A stretch of DNA of 64,000 bases from Takifugu bimaculatus (Eukaryota; Chordata; Actinopteri; Tetraodontiformes; Tetraodontidae), in assembly GCA_004026145.2 (NCBI GenBank), contig CP034975.1, positions 9,519,418 to 9,583,417 of the forward strand, given 5' to 3'. The translations under genes and the position numbers were made by a program. The notes under the pieces are model-generated. The model did no database searches, had not been told where the DNA came from, and saw only the letters and a list, made by a program, of their open reading frames with translations. The stretch's first letter is position 1. Each line of letters opens with the position of its first letter. Positions 1 through 8,845 of this stretch are shown piece after piece.

Positions 1-2283
1 TCGCCGAGGCGCCGAGTCAGGGTTTATCAAGTCCTTATCAACCGATTGATCGTTTATCAGATCCCCCCGCGGATAAAGCTCCGGGCGGCGCGCTTTTAAT
101 CGCCGCTGTAACGGCCGTGTAAGCAAAACCCCAGCGTGCTTCAGCAGTGTCAGTGGCAGCTAAATAAAGGTCCATTTCCCTGCACCCCTGGCTCTTAAAA
201 GGCACGTTTGAAGCGTCGGTGTGATGAAAGGCGCCAGATGAAGGGCAGGAGCGGAGGGGTGGGGGGGGGGGAGAACAATAGCAAACTGACGTCTCTTTTT
301 GGAGAAGTGCACCACGGGGGAAGGCATTCTCCCATCTTTAATCACTATAAAATGGTTTAACATGACACGCAGAGGCTGGCAAATGATCAAATCCTGACAG
401 GAGGACAAATTGCAAACAAAATGAGAGATCAAGTTTATTAGAGCGCCGCCTCTGGGAAATGAAAATCTTTAATTCCGTTTTTTACGTTGACATTTATTTG
501 GCTGGCGGGCGCGCGCCCATTTTCCCGCGCCGCCGCTACTGTAAGCGCTCCGCCGCGATGCCAGCGCAGTCAGTGACATTTGCCGTGTTTGCCTTTGTGG
601 GCGACATCTGAAACGCGCCGTCTTTCATCTCGCCCGCGTTCGGCCGTGTAAGTTCACGGGGTCGCGCGGCTCCGGCTTCCTGCTGGGGCCACCAGAAACG
701 AGCGAATGATCCGTGGCGTCCGGTGCGATGGATGGATCCCCCCCTTTCTTCGGCCCCGCTTGAAGATCCCTCCCGAACTTTTGCGGAAGGAAATCCTTCC
801 CGAAATTCCCGAGTTAACGCAACAATCTGGATTCACCGAAATTACCACAATCATTGTAAAAAAGAACAAAAAAACCATATCGTACAGTAAATATACTATA
901 TACCGATAGAGTGATGAGCATATCAAGCAGCTTTACAACCAAGTTACCATAGTAACCTGGTCTTATTTCCACAAGAGGCAGATCCAGCGCGAGCATCACT
1001 TTAACCTCTGTGTGATCCTGATGCATCAAAGTACGTCTCTCTCCTCTCCGCTTTGTTTTCCTTCTTTGTCAACTCCGGAGGAAAATATCTGGCGTTTTAG
1101 TGCTCCGCTATGTCCGCCAGCTCGTCGCCAACTCTGCCGCTATAATATATGTGCGGTGTTTGGGGGGGGGGGGGGGTTATCGCAGCTTTATCGCCGTTTG
1201 CAGCTGTTGGCCGCAGCTGTAAACAATGCTGACAAGATTTGAACCGAAAAACGTAGAAGTCGCGGCCCGTAAAACCAAAATAAAGACTTAAAAGGCGCTA
1301 AATAAGCCCTTGTGGAGCTCTGCGGGGTTTGTCGCCGCCGTATCAAATGATGTTATTTTATCTGTCCTTTATATAGAAACAGCAATTAAAGGCACCTCTT
1401 CCTTTTATTACACTAAGATAAGAACTATTGATTGTTTCATCCTGTCAGCTGAGCTCATAAATTCTCCCGCCAGCGGTATGAAAGCGAGGACCTTGGACAC
1501 GTGTGAAGGCGGCGTCCTACGGCGCTAACAGCCCTGCAGCAGCTGCGCCCGGCCGCCGTCCCCGGCCATGAGTGATACGCTGGCGTCCCTACCTGAGTAC
1601 ATCTCGCCCCGCGTGTCACTTTCCTGAGCGCTAAGGGCAAAGAAGAGAGACGCCCCGTGGCTCTAAACAGAGCCATAGCCCCCCCCACCCACGGCTGTAA
1701 TTGGAAACCCGCCGTTTCTCGCCGCGCAGCTCGAACCTGCAACCCCTGCCCGGATGTGATGACACTGTCCTTTAATGTCCCGCTTACCGATGTGTCCCGA
1801 ATCAAAGGGAATTGGATTGATTTGTGGACCAACACGGTCAACCGTCTCCTCAAGGTCACTCTGCAGGCATTTTGCGGGGGGGGGAGGGGCCAGGATGTGA
1901 GAGATGAAGCATTAAAAATTGCTGAGGACTGCCCTGGAGTCTGTCCAAGACAAAGTTAGAAGTGCTTGGCAAATCAATTCCGGCTTTTTGCATCCCCCAC
2001 ATTTCTTTTTTGCTCTGAAATGACAGAATGTAGCGCGAACGCTGTTTTAGTTTTTTTTTTCTCCCTTTTTTCTTAAAACATCTGGTGTCAATACTGCAGG
2101 TTAACTTCAAAGAAATCACTGATAGTGTTTGGCTTTCTTTTGCTCAGCCATCTAGCGTCTATTTAAAGCTGCGCTCTGCGGTTCAGAGATGCTGTAGAAG
2201 GTTTAGGTGAAGGCTGAACATTTCCAAAAAGGGGCCAAAGTTGGGAACGGTTGAAGTGGTGCTTCAGAAGAAGACCGGCCTAC
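1..2283 (-). other. adk intron downstream of exon E (partial)
   Basis: This intron sequence runs off the left edge. It contains no recognisable coding exon. The first 1.2 kb is comparatively rich in CpG, most clearly around 460-640. It holds G runs at 261-271 (11 G) and 1162-1176 (15 G). The longer open frames here (for example 1455-1859 minus, 1657-1959 plus) match no family I know. Confidence 0.7.
1162..1176 (+). repeat. 15-G mononucleotide run
   Basis: Uninterrupted run of G in the leftmost intron. Confidence 0.9.
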
Positions 2284-2398
2284 CGACGGTTGCCACGGTA
2301 TCATCCTTGCCCTGGGTGAAGACCACCACTCGCTGCCTCTTTGTGTTCGCCTTGGGAAGAGTTTGGGTCTTCTTAGCGATCTCTCCGATGTCGTCAGT
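2284..2398 (-). CDS. adk: adenosine kinase, internal exon E (residues about 238-275)
   Basis: This exon encodes 38 codons plus one base, TDDIGEIAKKTQTLPK through FTQGKDDTVATV. It is the adenosine kinase helix and the strand leading to the nucleotide-binding region. RVVVFTQGKDDTV is the family's conserved ITQG-type strand. The acceptor reads gtttttacag before ACT. The donor follows GTC-G as gtaggc, a weaker match beyond GT, leaving a phase-1 split codon that should be completed by the next exon to the left. Translation through the donor meets a stop after a few residues, supporting the splice. That next exon, with EVTAF-type sequence and the GAGDA catalytic loop, is not present in 1-2283. The exact donor position is slightly less certain than the other boundaries. 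Confidence 0.94.
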
Positions 2399-2842
2399 CT
2401 GTAAAAACAACCAAGTAAAACAAATAAAAACAAGGGCGTTAAAATGAGTGGACCCAATTTCCTTTAGTTGATCAAAAAGGGAAAAACAAACCACAAAAAT
2501 CCCTATTTTAATAGAGTGATGTCGACGTTTCGTGTGCCTGGCGGATGAATCAGACCAGATGGGGCCCTGAAACGGCTTAAAGAAAGATCAGCGGGAGCGG
2601 TGAAGTGTGTTTCCATGTATATATGGGGGAGCTGTAAAATATTAGAATCTCACAGTCCCTTAGTGAGATGAAAATAAGCATGTGAAGATACGCTGCTGTC
2701 AGATAAAGCGCGACTACGTCTGTGAGCTGCGGGGATAGGTAGAGTGTGTATCATCCTTTTCCTGAAACAGGCCATCTCTCCCCAGCATCTGCACAGAATG
2801 GATATTCTCGCCTGGAGACGACAGAACTCTCCGGAGTGCTTG

Positions 2843-2859
2843 CCTTTGATCATCAAAGG
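2843..2859. promoter_or_regulatory. inverted pair of TCF/LEF-like sites
   Basis: CCTTTGAT-C-ATCAAAGG is an 8-bp inverted repeat with one spacer base. Each arm matches the TCF/LEF core CTTTGAT. Function is unknown. Confidence 0.3.
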
Positions 2860-4677
2860 GATAAAAAAGGAAAAAAAACCCACACCTGTCAGTGCTACTT
2901 TATTATTAACTCATCACGATGTACGATGAGCAGGTGAAATGTCTTTATCGTGGCCCTGCAGTGGGGCGGACCGGGCTTTTCTGTAATAAGGCACAGCGAA
3001 GAGGTGGCATTAAGGGTCACAGGCGCCTTTAGCGTTTGTATCAAAGCTAACGCTGGAGCACCTTCGGGGGGAGCAAATACTGGGGTTATGGGAGTAATCA
3101 GAGAGATAGGCTCCAATATCACCAGCCATGCTGGTTCACTCACACCAATGAGCTTTAACGCCTCTAAATGCTTCCCAAATGTCCTTTAATCATCCCTGAG
3201 AGGTCCAGGGAGACCTTGGGCTGCAGAAAAATGGGTGTAACACTCTAAGTAAGTGCTAATGGTGAGGTTAATACAGTGGTTGTTAGCAGCCCGATGGTAT
3301 TAGAAAAAAAAAAAAAAGGACAATTTGTCACTGTGACTGGACGTAACCACAAGCACCCCTCCGGAGACTCAACGCAAAACCACACAAGGCTTTGACACAT
3401 TGTCGCCCTTTGGTTTTATGATCACTAACAGGAAATAAAAAGCTCTCCCCGGCTTTAGGAGCTGGAAGGCAGCGGCTACACACACGGCGACACGCTCGCA
3501 AACTCACCTGAGTCGCTGCCTTGCGAAATAAAGCAAACGGGAAGCATCAACTGGCAAAGGAGGGGGTCGACTGACTTCACCTCATGACAATATTTACAAG
3601 TGCCCTGTAACCGATTAGGCTTGCATTAACAGGCTGATGGGTGTAATGGTTTTGGAATGGTGCTAAATAGCGCTTTTGAGTTGGCGCTGCAGCGAAACGA
3701 TCGTCTTCCCTGCAGGCTGTTTGAGAAGCACAGCTAGACACAGATTCAATTAGAGCTGCTGCACAAACACTTCTTCAAGCACTTAAAGGAAACATTTTTG
3801 TATTATTAGGCTTTTGTTAATTATCCATAAACCAATAATACGGAATACATATGAAGCCTGATCGGCAGCGGTTCAGCGTGGTCAGAGAGGCCTCGCTGAC
3901 TAATGACGGGACCTTTAATGACTTTAAATTACCCTTTGGCATTAAAGCTAAGGTCTCTGCTTGAGCTGTAAACAGGCGGCTTAAACTATGATTTACTGAA
4001 AGATAATAGAAAAAATAAACACAAAAGGAAGAATAAAATGCTTTTTTTTCTGCCAACAGCCCATAAATGGAGAGAACTCCGCAGGTACCGCGTACAGCTA
4101 AAGTAAGAATCACGAGCAGATCTGTAATAATTTTGGAAACTTGGTGGAAAGCTGTCAGAGATGAGAGGAACTCTGTCTGGAAAGCACAAGTGTTGCACTT
4201 TCCGAATGACACGCTTGGGCCACCGACGGGGAACGGATCATCGGGTGTAGCCTTTCCAGGCTAAATCTGTACCACATCAGGTTTGGTTGTAGCTTCTGCT
4301 AGCGAGTTTGAACTCATCACCACCCTCAGCCTTTGCTGAAACAAAGTTCCAAAGACTTTGGCGCGCTGCACGGGTATTTTCAAAGAGTCCACCTCTGTCA
4401 GAGTACATTTGCGCAATAAAGCCAAGCAAAATTGCCCTGAGAGGGTGATGAGGATAAAACAAACCAACTGCCATCCATCAAAAACGCAGTATTGCGCACA
4501 GCACTGATGTTATCTGAGAAATCACATTCATCTAATGCAATTTCCCAGAGTGTTCTGGCAAATCGGGTTGACATGGAAAATGTCAAAGAACTGTAACAAC
4601 TAGGAGTCTCAATTTTGCCCTTTTGGTGCGTGTTTTTTTTTTTTTCCAAGCGAAAGCCCCCACCGTTGCGACTGGAG

Positions 4678-4696
4678 CCCCCCCCCCCCCCCCCCC
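4678..4696 (+). repeat. 19-C mononucleotide run
   Basis: Uninterrupted C run followed by a C/T-rich stretch. Confidence 0.9.
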
Positions 4697-4895
4697 TCCT
4701 CCTCTCCTTCCCGCCTTCATCCCTTCTCCTCTCTTAAACCTGTCACCGCCATCAGGAATGCATTTCTATTCCAGTCACGCTGATCACACCGTTAGTGATT
4801 CTGGATGACAATTATTCACACAGTGCAGAGCCATATCCGAGGCAGCTCTGCCTCTGAAAGAGAGACAGCACTTGAAATACCTGAGCCCATTTGAA

Positions 4896-4930
4896 GGGGG
4901 GGGGGAAATATAAATAAATAAATAAATAAA
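4896..4930 (+). repeat. G10 run followed by (TAAA)5
   Basis: Ten G, a short AAATA spacer, then five TAAA units. Confidence 0.85.
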
Positions 4931-5247
4931 AAGAAAACCTCACACGGCGGCTATTTTGTGTTTTTGATTTCACCTTCTAAAAAAGCAGCGTGAGGGACAT
5001 ACAAAATGCAGAACGTTTTCCTTTTTAGCGAGGGATCGCTCCCCTTCCCGCTGGAGAGGCTGGAGCCATAAAACGTAGAGTGCGTTTGATGAGGTAGCGG
5101 CTCTGTAATTTTCATTTCTATAGTGTAAAAACACAGGTGGCTGCGGTTCAAAAAGACGGCGACGGCGGTGTGATTCAGCGAGCTGCTGTGCTAAAACAGC
5201 GGAGGGAAGACATAGAGGGTCCTCCCCGAGTGCAATGAAGATAATGA

Positions 5248-5262
5248 GGGGGGGGGGGGGGG
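5248..5262 (+). repeat. 15-G mononucleotide run
   Basis: Uninterrupted run of G, about 320 bases from micro-exon D on its downstream side. Confidence 0.9.
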
Positions 5263-5579
5263 TTTAACCAGACAACCTGATGAGCCCCGAGCCTGCAGAG
5301 AAAGGCTTGAAACCGTGCCCAACTTCTCAGCTTCCCAAGAGGCTTTTCAAAATTCAATAAATAACATCTGTAGGCGATGTTGGGTGCAGACCTAGCAGAG
5401 TGCGTCATAACAGAGAGCTGGCTGAACAAAGAAACCATGACGACTGCCAGGTTTCCATAGCAACTGCTGCAAGGCCTGGAGAGTATAATAGCACATCAAT
5501 CACTGTCCAAAAAGAACTTCATTATCAGCAAAAATAAACCTTTAGGATCTGTTTAGTGTGCAATTGCTGGTCAACTCAC

Positions 5580-5615
5580 CTCAAAGCCCAGCTCTTTGGC
5601 AAATGTAGCCGCCTC
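5580..5615 (-). CDS. adk: adenosine kinase, 36-base micro-exon D (residues about 226-237)
   Basis: This micro-exon encodes only EAATFAKELGFE, 12 codons in phase 0 at both ends. It matches the vertebrate adenosine kinase segment EAATFA..GFE following FGNET. The first Glu completes the N-x-x-E motif begun in exon C (human short isoform N223 and E226). The donor GAG/gtgagt is strong. The acceptor ends cttttacag, and its pyrimidine tract is short because a (TG)10 tract begins only 17 bases upstream. It was too short to appear as an open reading frame and was found by looking for the missing piece between exons C and E. Skipping it would keep the frame but replace the motif Glu with Thr and delete 12 residues, so inclusion should be needed for activity (inference). 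Confidence 0.95.
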
Positions 5616-5632
5616 CTGTAAAAGATACGCAC

Positions 5633-5658
5633 CACACACACACACACACACATACACA
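5633..5658. repeat. (CA)10 microsatellite next to micro-exon D acceptor
   Basis: Ten CA units (5633-5652) followed by TACACA. In the transcript this is a (UG)10 tract ending 17 bases before the micro-exon acceptor. UG repeats are bound by TDP-43 and CELF proteins. Confidence 0.95.
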
Positions 5659-6111
5659 GGTTAATTACAGTCATACTCCAAGCTTGACATGAAGACATCT
5701 CACTGGCTTTGTCACATGTGCAGCCATGTCACTTGAGAACAAGTAACCCGAGTTAGTGTTGCTCCTCTGACTGCTGATTTAACAGGCATGCAGCCCACCC
5801 ATTAAATCTATCGCCCCCACATCATCTCATCTTCCCGCAGCAGCATACGCTAGCACCCAGTCAGCCTCCAGCCAGAAAACCACCACTGAAGCCATGAATG
5901 CGTTCAGGTGTGTGGGAATCCCCAGCACTGCAGGGATTCTACGCCCACCATATGCTTCTTTTGTCTCCTACCTGCTGCACTTTCAGACACTAATACCCGG
6001 TCTTATCCTGCCATCTCGGATTTGGGCTGCCTTCAGGAAGCGTTTGCACCAACGCTCCAGCGGAAGGGGGCGGCGCAAGGCACGGAACTTTTCTGGACGT
6101 CATGTGATCAA

Positions 6112-6123
6112 AGGTCAAGGTCA
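6112..6123 (+). promoter_or_regulatory. direct AGGTCA repeat without spacer, including an ERR/SF1-type site
   Basis: AGGTCAAGGTCA gives two abutting half-sites. Its right part, TCAAGGTCA, is the extended monomer site of ERR and SF1/LRH1 receptors. It lies about 130 bases from the first DR1. Confidence 0.35.
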
Positions 6124-6190
6124 CTGCACCCGTAGGTGAATGCGCACCTTGCGTGTGAATTTACCATTTCTGGAATTCATTTTGTGTCTT

Positions 6191-6217
6191 TGTGTGTGTG
6201 TGTGTGTGTGTGTGTGT
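6191..6217. repeat. (TG)13 microsatellite
   Basis: Thirteen uninterrupted TG units plus T. It lies just left of the first DR1 copy. Confidence 0.95.
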
Positions 6218-6250
6218 AGGGAGGGGGGTGGTGAGAGTGATGCACTTTAG

Positions 6251-6263
6251 AGGTCAAAGGTCA
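6251..6263 (+). promoter_or_regulatory. perfect DR1 nuclear-receptor motif, copy 1
   Basis: AGGTCA-A-AGGTCA, two perfect half-sites with one spacer base. This is the consensus bound by RXR heterodimers such as PPAR/RXR, and by HNF4 and COUP-TF. Whether this site is used is unknown. Confidence 0.5.
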
Positions 6264-6362
6264 CTGTCATTACAAGCTTATATAAAGACCTCAATCAGAA
6301 TATTGTAGATTGTTATCCATTATGCCCACGATAGATGTGGTCCAAAGGTCTACGAACTTTAG

Positions 6363-6375
6363 AGGTCAAAGGTCA
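6363..6375 (+). promoter_or_regulatory. perfect DR1 nuclear-receptor motif, copy 2
   Basis: Same AGGTCA-A-AGGTCA sequence as the copy 112 bases to the left, here inside the 60-bp tandem unit. Confidence 0.5.
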
Positions 6376-6422
6376 CTGTCATACAAGCTGATAGATGTGG
6401 TCCAAAGGTCTACGAACTTTAG

Positions 6423-6435
6423 AGGTCAAAGGTCA
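6423..6435 (+). promoter_or_regulatory. perfect DR1 nuclear-receptor motif, copy 3
   Basis: Third identical DR1, exactly 60 bases from copy 2 as a result of the tandem duplication. Homology to the repeat unit ends here. Confidence 0.5.
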
Positions 6436-8695
6436 ACGCAGCCTCATGCTGTGCGAAGGTGTCTTAAATACTATGGGGTTTGGGTTATTTTTGTTTTCAA
6501 ATCAGGTAACGCTTTAAATGTTGAATGTTTTGGATTAAGATCCCCCTCGCATGTGTACTGTAAATATAGATCTCGTATTTGAAGACATTAAAGCATTCCT
6601 AACATTGACAGTTGCGTTATTTAAAGCGAACGGGCCGGACCGCCATCTGTTTGATTCCCTCCGACGCGCTCGGGGTGGAACGGGCTTTAGCGGCTGCAGC
6701 GAATCCAAAGCTGCGATGAGCAGCGCTTTGGCGCGAGCGAGTTGGTTTGGGCGACACCTACAGGAGGAACGGGGAACAATGACAGTGGAAATTAGCTCGT
6801 GGGCTCGTTTACAAGGGAAAGTTCATCATGATAACTGGACACATGAGTGGCAAAAAAGAAGCATCTACCTCCAGAGAAACTGAGTTTAACCATTTAAAGT
6901 GGGACAAGGAAGCCACAAATCATGACAGACCCCCCCCCCCATCTACCCCCCTGTGTGCCGAGGCCCACTTCTGACCCCAGACAGGGCAATAAGTTGTTGC
7001 TATGATTCTAAATAATCCAATTATGGGCAGATGGGGGGGCTGGTGTTTGCCTGACCTTGGGGAGAGGTTGACAACCTGGTCCTCAAAGAGAGGAGGAGGA
7101 GATGACATGGAACAATAAGGTTACTGGTCCCTGAGGGAAGGCCTCACGCTCTCTCCACTTTGGATCAGCCTCTCCGCGCCAGCAATATGTCAATCCACCC
7201 CCCCGGCATTCCCCCCCTGACTCGCCCACATGGCTTTAACACTCAGAGGTTGAAAGACTATTCAATTAGCTCCTGTAGCCAAGAAACTGTTCTATAATGA
7301 GTAAATGGAAGTAGTTTCTTTTACCCCCCCCCACTTCCCCTTTCCAATCTATTGAGTGTGTAGGTCTCACATTTATTTCCGTCTATTTACAACCGCCTAT
7401 TGCCTTCTCTCCGCAACAATGTTCCGTCTCTGGCGAGCTTGCAGCATCTCACGCGTGGAGGTGTGCACGCCCAGCCTTTTAAATGGTGATAATTTCTCTT
7501 AGCGTTTAGAAGCTAGACGTAAATTAAAGCTGGAATAGCAACAGTTCAGTTAAGAGGCGCATACCTCGGTCGCACCCTTCGCCTCCCTCTTTCTCGCTTT
7601 ATTAAGCAGGTCTAATAAACGCCTGTGTGTATGGGTGGGGGGGTGGAGGGCGGGGGGTTTGAGGGCACGTGGGAGTACAGAAGAAGAGATAACTGAAGGG
7701 TCTCGGTCACGTGTGTACAGAGTAATCCCTTCCAGGACTTGATTAATGAATTAAGGGTGCCAGCATTTATAAATGTGGTAGTTAGGCTGAGCTAAATGGT
7801 GTAATAAATACACTGGAGTGGTAAATAACACTGGGATTACGCACGCAAGCCAATAAAAGTCACGGTTTCACAACAGGATAATAGTTGGAAATTCTGATGG
7901 TTCACGGTGTGGACGTTCCATATTTGACATGCGCTTTTTTAGTACGTTGTGCTTTTTAAATGACAGTCCATGTGCTCCTGCAGCTGTCTCCACGATGACA
8001 AGTGCTTCAAGTGACATCTGGACAAAATCCCCACCCCCCTCCACGATCGCTCAAAAAAGCATCTTGTTTGTTTGGAGATCGCTGCGATTGCGTGCCCGCC
8101 GTTCACGATGCTACCCGAGCCTGATTCCCGGCGAGAGATGGGGCCAGGGCCCCTTCTCCTCTTCAGGGAAAACAAGGTAACGGATAACGAGGGCGGGCTG
8201 AGCGCGTCTGTCCTCGGCAGCCATAGTTAGTATGAAGCTATCAGAATGTGCGAGATGTAGCTGCTGTCAGAGGCTTAAACAGTCAAAGGGATATTTTTAG
8301 AGAGCTTAAGCTAATAATCCAGAGCCCAGTCAGGGGGGCGCGAGTCTACAATATCTCGCCAAGCAATGTGAAACAGGAAATACACGCAAAGTCCAGTTTA
8401 AAAACGCTTTCTTTTACAGTATGGCGAGTACACTCACAACCCATGGAACCGCTCAGATTTGAAATTTTTGAATCCCACTCCAGCCAACAATTGCACACAC
8501 ATGGGGTAATTAATAATTTTAGTCCTTCTGGCAGCTGGCGCATGAGGTTGCACATTTCCTGATTTAGTTACAGAGAGGGAGCAATATTTCAGGTTGGCCC
8601 TAATAATTCATGTTCCCTCTACTAAGAATATAAAAGGAACCAGACTGGAAAAGAGGATTGCCTCCATTTATAAGATCGTTCCAATACTTAAGGAG

Positions 8696-8845
8696 TACTG
8701 TATTTTCGCCACCATAAGGCGCACTTAAAAGTCTTACATTTTCTCCAAAATGGACGAAGAAATGTGTGTTAAATACAGAAATAGCACTTGTAACTGAGAC
8801 TGCGCCTTTTAATCTGGTGCGCCTTATGGTCGCGAAAAGACGGTA
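8696..8845. mobile_element. 150-bp MITE with 29-bp terminal inverted repeats
   Basis: The first 29 bases (8696-8724) and the reverse complement of the last 29 (8817-8845) differ at only three positions. The inner part of both ends shares accataaggcgcac. The ends begin and finish with TA, so a TA target duplication as in Tc1/mariner-like elements is possible, but no longer target duplication is visible. The internal sequence has no transposase. The 'ataaggcgcac' terminal motif is familiar to me from a widespread family of short non-autonomous DNA transposons in fish and other vertebrates; the family name is not assigned here. Confidence 0.85.

Larger units (their letters stand above)
2399..5579 (-). 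other. adk intron between micro-exon D and exon E
   Basis: A 3,181-base intron. It contains a near-palindromic pair of TCF/LEF-like sites (2843-2859), an isolated strong splice-donor consensus (3503-3510), a 19-C run (4678-4696), a G10 plus (TAAA)5 tract (4896-4930) and a 15-G run (5248-5262). No coding sequence is recognised apart from these sites. Confidence 0.75.
6330..6435. repeat. 60-bp tandem duplication containing DR1 elements
   Basis: Bases 6330-6375 are repeated exactly at 6390-6435, a period of 60. A partial diverged copy of the unit (ctttagaggtcaaaggtcac onward) lies at about 6245-6276. Each copy includes AGGTCAAAGGTCA, and the two full-length copies also carry a further AGGTC half-site in 'tccaaaggtctacgaac'. 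Confidence 0.9.

Noticed and set aside
1..2283. Search for the next adk exon with the GAGDA catalytic motif
   Set aside because: No matching minus-strand sequence was seen; it probably lies beyond the left edge.
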